Assembly: GCA_905250025.1 (NCBI GenBank)
Contig: CAJNOJ010000091.1
Coordinates: forward strand, 186,001 to 250,000
Reading direction: 5' to 3'
DNA length: 64,000 bases
Origin: Adineta ricciae
Lineage: Eukaryota > Rotifera > Eurotatoria > Adinetida > Adinetidae
The position numbers and the translations under genes were made by a program. Below the pieces are notes generated by a model. It was not told where the DNA came from and ran no database searches. It saw nothing but the letters and a program-made list of their open reading frames with translations. Positions 1-10,886 of the stretch are shown here, one piece after another; positions within the stretch are counted from its first letter, which is position 1, and each line of letters starts with the position of its first letter.

Positions 1-3000
1 CAGCTTGTCGGCTCTATTTAGCTGGTGGTATTGCTGCGATCTACTGTCTATTCATTGTGCAATTATTTCCTGCAGACATCTACATCGCTGTTGGTGCGAC
101 AAACATCTTTGTTCTTCTTATCGTTTACACTGATCTACCAGTAACCGTACGTCGATTTTCAATCTTACCTACTTGTATTATACTTTTACAATGGTTTAAA
201 AAATCTCATATAAACACAGTTTACATTCTTCACGCCTGGGCATCGTTATCAATCGGTTGTAGTTTGGCAGTAGTTGTCTCGTGTATTCCATTACCGTTGA
301 TTCCAACTGCGTATCGTGAACTGACTAAGAGAATGAAATTTATTGCTGGACAAACTCGCCGTGAAATAGCCGCCACTGTTTTGTTAATATCGGAATATCA
401 TAATATTCATTTACAGAATAGTTATAATCATGAAATGGATCGACATAAGAGTGAAACTGATGGCCGTAGTGAAGATGAGATTATTTTGCCAACTAATTCC
501 TTCCGTGAAGATGATCTTTATGATCATTCGACGTCATTTGAAAATCTCAAGGATGATCATCTTTTAAAAAGTGATATTCAAGATTTGCATTTATTAGTCA
601 ATGGTGAAATTAAACATATGCAACGTGCTTTAGAAGAAATCTCATATGAACCGTATTTTATCTATTTAAGAGCAAATAATCTCATACGACGCGTTTTGCG
701 TCTGATTCCATATTTGAAGAAGTTTGTTGACAAACCATCAACGTTGGAAAAACGATTAGAAGTTTGGGCTGTTTGCTTTGCTTCGTTACAGCGAACAATT
801 ACTGGAATGCTGTCATTAGACCATCATCATCATGCATTTGTTGGTCAACGAAAGCTGATTAATGTAAGAGAAAATCATTTTCTTGTCGATCAATTTGTGA
901 ACTTTGTTGCTTAGGCGATTTGCCTTCTACTTGACTCAACATTTCATTTTCTGGAGTCTGTACTTCCATATACAATCTCATCAGAACGACGTATAAACAT
1001 CTCGAATACGGTTACGTGTCGTGCGAAAGTTGAAGAAGCACTAGAGCATTTCTTTGAGACCTACGCTCAAGTACGAGAAAATCGTTTTCATTCAAACATG
1101 TCCAATACTGATTCGATACTTTTAAACACTTTTCTTTTGCTCGTCTTACGTCTTGTTCACGTTATTATAACAGCTGCTGAAGCAAGTGAGACACCCGGTG
1201 TACGTCTTGACAGCGACTTGGAACAACCAACAACTGATTCTCCATTGTTGAATAAAGAATCTCATTGGAAGACTTATTTTCGTGATCTGATCGATTATAT
1301 TGGTTTAAAACCATCATTTGGGAAATTTATACGTGCTTTCAAAACAAGTTTAAGTGTTCTCGTGTCAGCAGTCGTTGTTTTGAAATATCGTGAGCGTTTA
1401 CAAGCATATGGTTGGGTTTATTGGGCACCAATGACTACAGCATTAGTCTCTGATTCTTCCGAAGGTGGAACAATTCGTTTATCAGTTCAGCGTCTCATGG
1501 CTGTTCTACTCGGATCAACCTATGCGTACGTTATTGTTCTTGTTGCTCAAGAGGAACTGGCAGTTGGTATATTTATATCGATATTCGTTGCATTTATGGG
1601 TTACATTAAAACAGATCCACAAAAAGAATATTTTGCAAGTGTCTGTGCTCAATCAGCATCGATTATCACATTTATTTCCAATCAAGAAGGAATCAAAGAA
1701 TCGAACAAGGCAGTACTTGCACGAACAAGTCTGACGTTTTTAGGTATATTCATCCATGTGATAATTTCCAATCTATTCTTACCTGTTTCTGCACGAGGAT
1801 TAATAAAAAAGAAAGTAAGAAACATCTCCTGTTAATTTTTTACATCTATGATGAACATTTTTTTAAGGTTCTAATGATGATCAATCATGTTTCTTCAGCA
1901 TTGAAGATCGCTACCGACGATTTTTGTTCATTTATCGAACCAAACACGGCAAATTCAAATATAGCAGATCAATCAACATCATCATCAAAGAAAAAACCTT
2001 TGTATTTAACCGACACATTGTCCGAAATTGAATTGATCACTGACGATTTTCCCGATTTACTTGAGGAGGCGCTTAGTGAGCCAAATCTCTGGAAGCGTCC
2101 ATTTGCCGAAGTCAAAGATCGATACGATGACATATCGAAAACATTACGTCGAATTATCCTCAATATTCGATTTGTTCATCGATGCACAACAATTCTCAAA
2201 GCAGAAACCAAATTACATCTCGCACAAGAAGCAAAGTAAGTTCATTCTATCAATCAACAATGACTTTCTCTCACATATATACTCTAATTAATCACTTCAA
2301 ACCTTATTTGTTAATTTCACCTTTTTGATTAAACACTTTTTCTTCGTAGATGGCAAGTTCGTCAGCCAAATCTCGTACCTATGAATAGCAACAATTCAAA
2401 TGCCGACATGCGAGCATCTCATGCATGGACAATGACGGAATTGCGTAAACAAAAGCAATTACAAGATGACCTTGATATTCCATTGACAATTTTCATGACA
2501 TACACTCCCCGATCCTCAGCCCGATTCGAAAGAAGCTCTATTATATCGAACAATTCACTACCATCACTTCGAATGACAAACACCGCATCTTATCAACCTG
2601 TTCTTCAACATATCTCTGCACTGGAACAACATATCCAACAGGTTCTGACATACACAAGACAATTACTCGAAGAACAAGCGACTGTTGATGTTGGTGCATT
2701 TGAATTGCAACAACTTTGTCGCGAAGATTCATTTGATGAACGTGCGAAAAAGCCGAATGAGAACAATAATCATCACCGCCGTTCATCATTTAAACCTATT
2801 CGACAATTTCAAGCAATTCCACTTTCAACTAATCATTACAAATTCTTTTCCTGTTGTCATTTCAGTCAGCAGCAAGACAATCAACCTTTGCCATCCCTTC
2901 GTCAAGCAGTTGACCTGATGCTTGCAGCATTAATCCAATTTCTTTATGCGAACAATCACTTCATTCGAACTGAACTAGTGTCTACACAATCCATTGGAGA

Positions 3001-3133
3001 TATTCTTGCTTTTCATACGTTATCCTATGCGTTGAAAGATATGGTTGAAGCGACAACAGATTTAGCGAAGAATGCGCGAAGAATAAAACATATCGATACG
3101 CGAACATTGACATATGAAGAGAGAAGTAACTGA
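1..3133 (+). CDS. FUSC-type multi-pass membrane protein (5' end outside window)
   Basis: Four exons are visible: 1(frame from 3)-863, 915-1814, 1868-2235 and 2350-3133, joined by introns of 51, 53 and 114 bases with GTAAGA/GTAAGT donors and in-phase joins. About 970 residues are present and the reading frame is open at the left edge, so the N-terminus is missing. Two blocks of hydrophobic helices are separated by a long charged loop. The second block holds the stretch YWAPMTTALVSDSSEGGT followed by RLMAVLLGS, typical of FUSC_2 / fusaric-acid-resistance or aluminium-activated malate transporter-like proteins, which move organic anions or aromatic acids across membranes. The C-terminal third is hydrophilic and low in complexity. 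The family is mostly bacterial, fungal and plant, so an acquired origin is possible but not shown. Substrate unknown. Confidence 0.75.
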
Positions 3134-3327
3134 GACGACAGAACACTATTATCTAGTCTATTACATTCGATGGACAATCAAATTTATAAGTCTCTCACAG
3201 TTTTTCTGTTACCGTCTGAGCATTGTTTCTTTTGATAATAAATTAACCTTAAATGACTTATTCTAGCGACCAATAGTTAAAGTTCTAATCTGATTTCTTT
3301 TTTTTTCTCTCTCTATGTTTCTTGTCG

Positions 3328-4215
3328 ATGGCAGATGAATTCTTTGAATATCTAACTGGCTATCGATCCTCGTGCAAATATCATTGTCAAGGAAATGTGA
3401 ACATTATTCTTTCTGCACCACATGGAGGAAATCAAATGCCCGATGATGTATCTGATCGAACGGAAGGTATATGTAATGATCAATCAGAAGTTCGACGTTA
3501 TCGAACGACGGTGGTGAAAGATTCTCGAACTGATGAATTTGCTGAAAATGTTGCGAATGCATTAAAATCAAAGTGGAACTTCAAACCATTTGTTATTATT
3601 GGTAAATGGCATCGTATAAAAGTCGATTTCAATCGTCATATACATGAAGGAACATTGAATCATTCAGAAGCAATATCTGCTTATCATAGTTATCATTCGT
3701 ATTTGAATAATGCAATTGAACAAGTTAATCAATTGTTTGGAAAAGGACTTCTTATCGATATTCATGGTCATTCCAAAGGAAAGTAAGGAAAGATTTTCAA
3801 TATTCTAGGAAAATTCCAGACTTATTCTTTTAGTTATGCTATGATTGGATATACGCTATCGAGTGATCAATTGAATCAAGATGATCTATCGGATTCTTCG
3901 TTTCAAACATCGATCGAATCGTTATGTTCAACAAATCGTAATGAATGTATTCGTGGTGAGAATTCCTTTGGAAATATATTCGAACGAAATGGTTTAGGTA
4001 TCGCTTATCCCTCATTACTCAATCCAAAACCGGAAGAGCGAACATATTTTGCCGGTGGATATATCGTTCGACATTATTTATCGAAGATCAACACTATTCA
4101 AACAGAATTAGCGTACAGCACACGGATGGGACCAGATGCGCTTGAAAATGCACAACTTTTTGCGCAAACTATTGTAGAATATATGAATAAGTATAATTTG
4201 TTGAAATCACGATAA
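3328..4215 (+). CDS. N-formylglutamate amidohydrolase-like protein
   Basis: Two exons, 3328-3782 and 3834-4215, with a 51-base intron; the join makes the sequence HGHSKGNYAMIGY. The product has 278 residues. The motif SAPHGG near the N-terminus and LLIDIHGHSKG near residue 145 match the metal-binding motifs of the N-formylglutamate amidohydrolase / zinc peptidase-like fold, and ELAYSTRMG lies near the C-terminus. Bacterial members hydrolyse N-formyl-L-glutamate in histidine breakdown; what the animal proteins act on is not established. The start is the first in-frame ATG at 3328. It sits 194 bases after the previous stop, behind an AATAAA at about 3237 and a TTCTAG acceptor-like site at about 3267. 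A further upstream exon cannot be excluded. Confidence 0.72.
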
Positions 4216-4347
4216 GATTTCGAATCTTGCAGAGTGTTATATCTGATTGAATAGTTTTTTGTTTCTCGTATTTTTCGTACGGAAAATAAAATGCATAGGG
4301 AAAAAGTGCTTTATTATATAGAAAATCAAAGAAATTTTCCTTTAAAC

Positions 4348-4806
4348 TTAAGACATTCGTTTACGGAGAAATCGAAGTGCCAATCGCTTTTTCAATTCTC
4401 GTCGGCGTAATGTTTGCCGTTTGTTGTCCATATTATTTGAATTGTATTTCTTCATCACTGATGCCAATCGTTGATCATACTCTGGACAGTATGCAAGAAA
4501 AAGTGTTGGGTCTAATTTGGCTAAATCATGATGCTGGACAATCATATTCATTCCTTGTTCACAAAGATTCTCGCGTGACTCAGTAACATCATCATCTTCG
4601 TAAACATCATCTTCTTCAGCATCCCAAGTCGCTTCAGCATTGTGGTGTTGTAAATCGTGATCTTTGGACAAAGAATTCGATGTTATCGGTACACGAGCGT
4701 TGACAATTGCGGTTAGAATGAAAAGTAGAAAAGTGCAGGACGAAAGATAACTAAAAGCGAAATTAAAATGTCAATTCAGCATTGGTGACAAGAATGCTTA
4801 CTGCAT
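4348..4806 (-). CDS. Small secreted protein, possible neuropeptide-like precursor
   Basis: A five-base first exon (4802-4806, ATGCA) splices across a 51-base intron to 4348-4750. This gives 135 residues starting MHYLSSCTFLLFILTAIVNA, a good signal peptide ending in a small-residue cleavage site. A longer ORF without the first exon would have no such leader. The mature part has an acidic block (DAEEDDVYEDDDVTE) and ends in a strongly basic tail with several dibasic sites (KR, RRR, KKR, RKR). Between KKR and RKR lies LALRFL. No Gly needed for C-terminal amidation is seen, and there are only two cysteines in the mature chain. I do not recognise a family. The precursor idea is inference; a secreted basic protein is equally possible. 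Confidence 0.6.
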
Positions 4807-5111
4807 TATTCTGGTTCTGCTATGTCTGTGATTTGCAATCGAGAATATTTTGTTGTTTATGGAAAAACCTTATATATTAATCACGAAAGGAATAAATTAA
4901 AAACAAAAGGAAAATATTAGTTCAATCAAGCAGACAAAGGAGAAAAAAAGACGTTTTTGACATCCAACTCGACAAAAACACGACAGACCAGTAGTAATAA
5001 TATATTCAAATTTCCTTTTCTATGGCTTTATTGGATCGTCTGTTTACATCTAATAAACAATGCTAATCACAACATTCGATCTGATTATCTTTCCTTCTTT
5101 TTTTTTCATTT
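4807..5111. other. Gene-free stretch
   Basis: 305 bases between the 5' end of the small secreted gene and the 3' end of the hydroxyacid oxidase. AT-rich with oligo-A tracts; it should hold the promoter of the leftward secreted gene and the 3' UTR of the oxidase. No other signal seen. Confidence 0.5.
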
Positions 5112-6350
5112 TCAAAGTCTTGATCTTGGCATGGCAACTAGATGCGAGTATGGCGACGACGAGATATTGTTTCCATTGGGTAACGAAGTACATCCACAAA
5201 GCATCACGGCAAGTTTAAATTCCCGTTTGAATATGTCGATAACGTCAACTACACCTTGACATCCACCGACAGCTAAGCCCCAGAGGATAGGTCGACCGAT
5301 GAGTACCGCGTCAGCTCCGAGTGCTACGGCTTTGAGAATGTCCGTTCCACGACGAACTCCTCCATCAAGATAAATATCAACTTTTTTCGTTGTTTCGATT
5401 CGTCGTACAGCGGAGACAATTTCTGGTAAAACTTCAATTGTGCTGAATGTTGTATCGATTTGACGAGCCCCGTGATTAGACACAACAATTCCATCGACAC
5501 CAGCTTGGACGGCTAATTGAGCGTCTTCAGCTGTCATGATGCCTTTGACAATAATCGGAAGTCGACTGATTTGACGTAACCATTGAATATCCTTCCAAGT
5601 TAACGTTGCATCCAGATTTTTTGCAATGTAATCATTTAATGCTGAATCATGTTTACCGTCTGCTTGTTTTAAGCCAGCATCATACAGATTTTCCAACTGC
5701 ATATCTGCTGGTAGACGAAAACTATTTCGACGATCAGCTTCTCGATTACCGAATCGTGAAGCATCGACTGTAACAACGAGAGCACGGAAGCCAGCCTTTT
5801 CAGCACGTTGAACCAAGCGCGTGGTAAATTCACGATCTTTGAGTATATATAATTGAAACCATAATTGTGATGTTGATTGTGGATATTCTTTCAGCGCTTT
5901 TTGATGCTCGTCAGCTACATCTTCGATCCGTGTAGTCGAAAGTGTTGAAAGAATCATCACGGTATTCGCACGAACTGCAGCACGTGCTGTACTTCGTTCA
6001 CCACCTTTATTATCAGCCATACGATGCATGGCTGACGGTGCAAACAAGAGGGGAAATGAACATTTTGTTTGACCATTTAATAATGTCACCGAGCAACTAT
6101 TTTCATCTCTGTCATGATGAGCAACATTTACAAACACTCGTGGACGTAGTTTGATTCGTCGAAAAGCATTAACGTTGTCTTGTAAAGTTAATTCATCATC
6201 AGCACCTGCTCGATAATAATCATAGACCATTTTCGGTAGTTTGGCTTTCGCTGCTTGATGATAATCTTCAACATTGATCAAAATCGGAGCGATTTGACCA
6301 GCGCTTGTATTTTGAGCGATTGTGTTGTCCAATACTTGCTTTTCGGACAT
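5112..6350 (-). CDS. HAO1: (S)-2-hydroxy-acid oxidase, peroxisomal (glycolate oxidase family)
   Basis: A single uninterrupted exon of 412 residues, notable among split neighbours. FMN-dependent alpha-hydroxyacid dehydrogenase: it oxidises glycolate or longer 2-hydroxy acids to 2-oxo acids and makes hydrogen peroxide. Family motifs are in order: VYDYYRAGADDE near residue 42, FAPSAMHRMA near 107, LWFQLYILKDRE near 162, VTVDASRFGNRE near 193, the catalytic-His segment VSNHGARQ near 291, and LDGGVRRGTDILKA plus GRPILWG near 330-355. The C-terminus is Ser-Arg-Leu, a type 1 peroxisomal targeting signal. Human HAO1 has 370 residues, so this copy carries about 40 more, mostly at the C-terminus. Its ATG faces the FAD oxidoreductase across a 223-base divergent promoter region. 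HAO1 versus HAO2 cannot be told apart by eye. Confidence 0.92.
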   Translation of the reverse strand: MSEKQVLDNTIAQNTSAGQIAPILINVEDYHQAAKAKLPKMVYDYYRAGADDELTLQDNVNAFRRIKLRPRVFVNVAHHDRDENSCSVTLLNGQTKCSFPLLFAPSAMHRMADNKGGERSTARAAVRANTVMILSTLSTTRIEDVADEHQKALKEYPQSTSQLWFQLYILKDREFTTRLVQRAEKAGFRALVVTVDASRFGNREADRRNSFRLPADMQLENLYDAGLKQADGKHDSALNDYIAKNLDATLTWKDIQWLRQISRLPIIVKGIMTAEDAQLAVQAGVDGIVVSNHGARQIDTTFSTIEVLPEIVSAVRRIETTKKVDIYLDGGVRRGTDILKAVALGADAVLIGRPILWGLAVGGCQGVVDVIDIFKREFKLAVMLCGCTSLPNGNNISSSPYSHLVAMPRSRL

Positions 6351-6573
6351 GATTCGAACGACGCAATTTATCTAATGTTGATTCGTACCTATAGTCATTT
6401 ATATAGTGTCGATAAGAGACTATAAAGATATGTGTACTACTTGCGACCTCCCTATGTCCCCACATCTGATTTCGATTGGTTTGAAACATGTGTGAGTTAA
6501 AAGAACGCCAGAAACTTTTTTGTTTTGCGTATCAAATCTACGAATTATCACGATAATCTTTCTTAAAATAAAT
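6351..6573. promoter_or_regulatory. Divergent promoter region between two flavin oxidase genes
   Basis: The 223 bases separate the start codons of the leftward hydroxyacid oxidase and the rightward FAD oxidoreductase, so both promoters must lie here or overlap. No TATA box or factor site stands out with confidence. Confidence 0.45.
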
Positions 6574-7991
6574 ATGTCAAATTCTAGTCGAATTTGTATT
6601 ATCGGTGGTGGAATAATAGGCGTTTCGATTGGTTTTCATTTGTCCGAAGCTGGATGTACGAATGTTACAATAGTCGAACGAACAAATATTGCTTGTGCTG
6701 CTAGTGGACGTGCTGGTGGATTTCTTGCCAAGAATTGGCGTACGGGTGCTGAGGGAAAGTTTTCTGAATTGAGTTTTCAAGCTCATAATGATCTGGCTAA
6801 ACGTTTAAAAGAAGAATTCTCTACTGATGTTATGTATCGTCGTTTAACGACATTAAATTTATCAATAAATGAGGCAGAATCATCGACAAAACGAACAGAC
6901 AGCAAATCAACGCTACCGAAATGGGTAACGACCGAAGTTGACGAACAGGAAACAATAGGAAACGAAGAAACCACAGCACAAATTCATCCTGGGTATGAAT
7001 TTGATAAAATTACTTTTCTTTTCAACTAATCTCATTTTCTAGATTATTGACAAATGCTCTAGCGAAAATTCTGGAAAATCGAGGTGGACGAATCGTAATC
7101 GGAAAAGCAAATGGTTTTCTTTTTGAAACTATTCCTACTCATACAGATAGAGATGTTCATCATCAAACATCACCGGTACGAGCACTGAAATTATTAATTG
7201 AAAACCAAGATCCAATCGAAGCTGATATTTTCATTCTTGCCATGGGTCCATGGACTTGTAAGAACACTGGAAATACATCTTAGATCTACAGAACTCGTTA
7301 CTTTAGATCAAGCGGCACCCTGGTTCCGAGATGCAATGGTATTCAAAGAGAATATTTCTCACCAATTAGACGCCATCAGCGGTGTAAAAGCACATAGTAT
7401 CATATTCAAAGGAAATCAGCCGACCGAACCCTATGCATTCTTTCTCGCATATGAATCCAATGATGGCACTATGACCGATCCAGAAATCTATCCACGACCA
7501 AGTAGATTCTTCCTTTTATTGTGATATTTCGAAAGAAGAGAGAAATTTTTGTATTCAAGACGGTGATATCTATGTATGTGGATTTGGAGAGAAACCTTCA
7601 CAGGAATTACCTGACGATGCGAATGCGGTACCAATCAACGAAAAAAGTTGCGATCGTCTTCGCGATATTGCTGTTCGTGTTGCATCAACATTAAAAGATG
7701 CGAATGTTGAAACCAGACAAGGATGTTATCTACCACAATCGAATGATGGAATTCCTCTGATTGGACGTCTCTATGGATTGAATAATGTCTATATTGCTAC
7801 GGTAATACGAGAATTCTTATATGTAAATGTTTCCAATGTCTTCTCTTGTTTAGGGCCATAGTTGTTGGGGTATTTTGAATAGTTTAGCAACCGGTGCTCA
7901 ATTGACACAATTGATATTAAAAGATGAAATGTCTCCCTACTTGAAACAATGCGATCCAAAGCGATTCTTTCAACGTGCAAGTCATGAATAG
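6574..7991 (+). CDS. FAD-dependent oxidoreductase (DAO fold, TDA3-like)
   Basis: Five exons: 6574-6992, 7043-7257, 7307-7501, 7560-7801, 7854-7991; introns of 49-58 bases; 402 residues. The N-terminus has the dinucleotide-binding fingerprint ICIIGGGIIGVSIGFHL followed by the acidic strand end VTIVER. ASGRAGGFLAKNW follows, as in DAO-family amine/amino-acid oxidases and the fungal TDA3 group. Further signatures are FILAMGPWT near residue 208, YVCGFGE in the middle, QGCYLPQSNDGIPLIG near 325, and a terminal FAD-contact segment IATGHSCWGILNS. The substrate is probably an amine or amino acid. It ends in SHE, so no peroxisomal tag is seen, unlike the divergent neighbour. Both neighbours are flavin oxidases, which hints at shared control but does not prove it. 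Confidence 0.85.
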
Positions 7992-9607
7992 ACTGAAATA
8001 TTTGTATTTTTCTATAACAGATCTTACTGATGAGGATTGTAGATGAATTTTTTAAGAAGAATAAACAAAAATTTGAGAACAGACAAAGTTTCTCTAAAAG
8101 TGGAAAACCTTTCTTCAACATCTGCGCAATTTAACCGTAGTGTTACATGAACATCGCAGACAAATCATCTTTGAAACCTCTGAAACAAAAAAAGAATATT
8201 TTCACACATAGAAAATCCTGTACATAATCAATTGAATTATATGTAATTAACTTAGTTTCTAAATTTATCATTTTCACAAATATACTAGTTTCATTCACAC
8301 GTTTCGACTACACTCGGAAGAATTTCATTACCAACATGAATGATATTTCCTTGACTCTCGTTGCGAGAATCTTGTTCACCCGACTTTAACAAATATTTAT
8401 CATGGAATATATAGTTGTTATTTCGCTGGTTACAGAGAAAACAAAGAAATGTTATTTCTTTTCAATGACATCTGTCAAAAACAGAAATATGCTTTTCAAG
8501 TACATGACAATCATTGATAATCTTCAGATATAATTCGATCCACTGGATCGGATTCAATGAAATTCATCGAATTTGCAGGTCCTTTGGATGATTATTTTCC
8601 ATATTCTCATTAACAACGACAATCCAAATATGAAAATTCTCTTTCTCAACGACCAAATTGATTAATCTCCGATAAAAACCGAGTTCTTGTTTCTTTGGTT
8701 AACCAAATGCTGTTTATTAATAACAGTATATAGAGAAACCCTGGGGTGCTATATATATAATTACGCTATTAGCACTTATATGATCCGTATCTTTGACGAG
8801 CGTCAATATTCTTCTCTTTCTTTTTTCGTCGAACGGTTATTGGATAAGATTTCCCTTTTGTTATTTCGAAAAAAAAGAAACTTGGATGAATATTGATTGA
8901 CATTCAACTAAATTGGAGAAATCAGAAGAAAAGTAGCATTGACAAAGCAAATAGAAGATGAAGAGGGAGGAAAAAACAAAAGAAAAGGACCTTGGAATTT
9001 CTTGGGTTCGATCGCGGTTGCATTACCAATAAATATATATTAGTTTCCTATCAAGTTAGTATTTCCGCTGTGGAAATGAACAGAATCGTACGAAGAATGA
9101 CGTGATGAGAAGAATAAGAACAAGAAAACCAGCTCGTTAAATCTTATTACAGACAAAGTCGAAGACAGGAAATATAATTCGTGAGAAATCATCGTTAGTC
9201 GAATGTTGAATGACACGGAAAAAGGAAAATGTCAACTCATTTTGTATACAATGAAACTACATTTAAAGATCTTGAAATTTTATTCAAATGTAGAGGTAAT
9301 TAATGTTTTTCTTTGTCTTCATCCGTAATATGGTGAACTTCCAATGATGTGTTTTATTGCGACGAATATATTTTTCTTTTTCTGCTGTCTTTTCCACTCT
9401 TTCTTTTCTTCTCTTTCTTCTTCTTCTTCTTCTTCGCTCTGTTATTCCTATTAGTATTATCTCTACGCATTTCTATCTCTTTGAGCGTATGCGATATTGT
9501 GAAAGGGTAGGGAATTACAATCAAATCATACTTAATCTTCTTTTCAGAGCATTTCGATGTATTTTACTTTTGCCTAAATCTTAATTCATTCACTTCAAAT
9601 TTACAGT
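7992..9607. other. Gene-free stretch
   Basis: 1.6 kb of AT-rich DNA with no credible coding frame: only short ORFs without conserved motifs. A CTT microsatellite lies at about 9412-9435. It presumably carries the 3' UTR of the FAD oxidoreductase and the regulatory region of the next gene. Confidence 0.5.
9412..9435. repeat. (CTT)n microsatellite
   Basis: About eight tandem CTT units in non-coding DNA upstream of the four-membrane-segment gene. Confidence 0.85.
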
Positions 9608-10493
9608 ATGGTCGATAAAAGTTACATTGTTTCACTTCTCGGTTGTGCCAATCTAATTGAACTAGTACGTATAGAAAAAAAAAGACGCTAATCTACTCCT
9701 GCACACAATAAATCGCTTCTTCTTCTTCTTCTTATCAGACATTGCTGACTGGTGGCTTTATTGCTGTTTGTGTAGCATCAACAGGATACGGTCAACTTGT
9801 CGATTCTTCTTCTAATCTTAGTCAGACTGTAAGTGCCGAAAATACGATGCAGTGATGTACATATATGTATCTGTCAATCATGTAATTTTTCTTGCAGAAT
9901 AATGCTGATTTAACGATATTTTATGATATTAGTGTTTACACGATAAAACAAGCTGACCAAGGCATTTTAATAACAATCTTTCTTTTGACATTCTGTTCAC
10001 TATTTGCTCATATTATATTTGCTTTTCGCTATCGATATTCTTGGCATCGTCTATCGACTGTGGTAAAAAAATGCTCGTCTTGTTTTTCTACTTACGTCGT
10101 CTTCATAGATATTTGTCATCTTTAGGTAGCTTTCCTATGTGTTATCTACGCATTTGCAATACTTGTTATATCTATACTTGTTGCTGTAAGTGAAACAGGA
10201 GACTGAAATCATATTCAACATCATTTTATTATTCTCTAGTGCTGGGAAGATAAAATGAGAAAACGATTAACGAATTCCTATGCCACAAATTCGATTCTCT
10301 CAACATCAAATGCTTCAATCAAACCACAGATTGGTTCAGCAGCAGCTGCAGCTGTAAGTTCTGTCGACCTTTGCTCTCAATGGCAAATCGTTTTCTTTTT
10401 TTTTCATAGACATTTGGCTTTGCAGCATGTCTTGCTTATCTTGCCGAAGCATTGATACGATTTCGACGTCTAGCAGACAAGATTCAAACTTGA
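9608..10493 (+). CDS. Four-transmembrane protein, MARVEL-like topology, family not recognised
   Basis: Six small exons: 9608-9664, 9739-9828, 9898-10062, 10126-10185, 10240-10353, 10410-10493. All introns fall between codons (phase 0), giving 189 residues. Four hydrophobic helices can be seen: LLTGGFIAVCVAS, ILITIFLLTFCSLFAHIIF, AFLCVIYAFAILVISILVA, and TFGFAACLAYLAEALIRF after a loop with an Ala run. The order (short cytoplasmic start, helix, outer loop, two central helices, loop, last helix, short basic tail RFRRLADKIQT) resembles tetraspan families such as MARVEL or PMP22. No family signature is certain. Exon 3 uses a GTAAAA donor after a GTG codon; a shift by one codon is possible. Confidence 0.7.
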
Positions 10494-10886
10494 ACCATCC
10501 GTCCAGATTCGATCTCGAGCATTTTACTGTTGTTTCTCTTCGTGCAATGTTTTGTTCTTAAAGAAATATAGTTCCAAAATGAAAGAAATTATTTCCTATC
10601 ACAAGGCTAAGCGCAAGGAATTATGACTTATCACTGATCAAATTTCTTCTCGCAGTACTCTTGCACAATAAGAAAATATTTTGTTTTGATTATCTGTAAC
10701 ATAATCTCCGTCGATCTGCCGATGAACTTGTCTTCGTCAATGTGAATATATATATGTATGTCTTTGAAGATGTCGCTGTCGTGCTTGCCATTGAGGTTTG
10801 TTATTGATGAGAGTAGAACCAATGGAAATGTTGAGTTGTTTCTTCCTTTCTTTCTTTCTTTCATCGTTATTTATTTATGATATTGT
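10494..10886. other. Gene-free stretch before the PBX pair
   Basis: 393 bases of AT-rich sequence with a TTTCTTTCTTTC tract at about 10851-10861 just before the first PBX start codon. It should contain the promoter or a splice acceptor of the PBX gene. No other signal seen. Confidence 0.45.

Noticed and set aside
9000-9030. GGGTTCGATC, resembling a tRNA T-loop
   Set aside because: No matching A box, acceptor stem or anticodon arm could be drawn around it.
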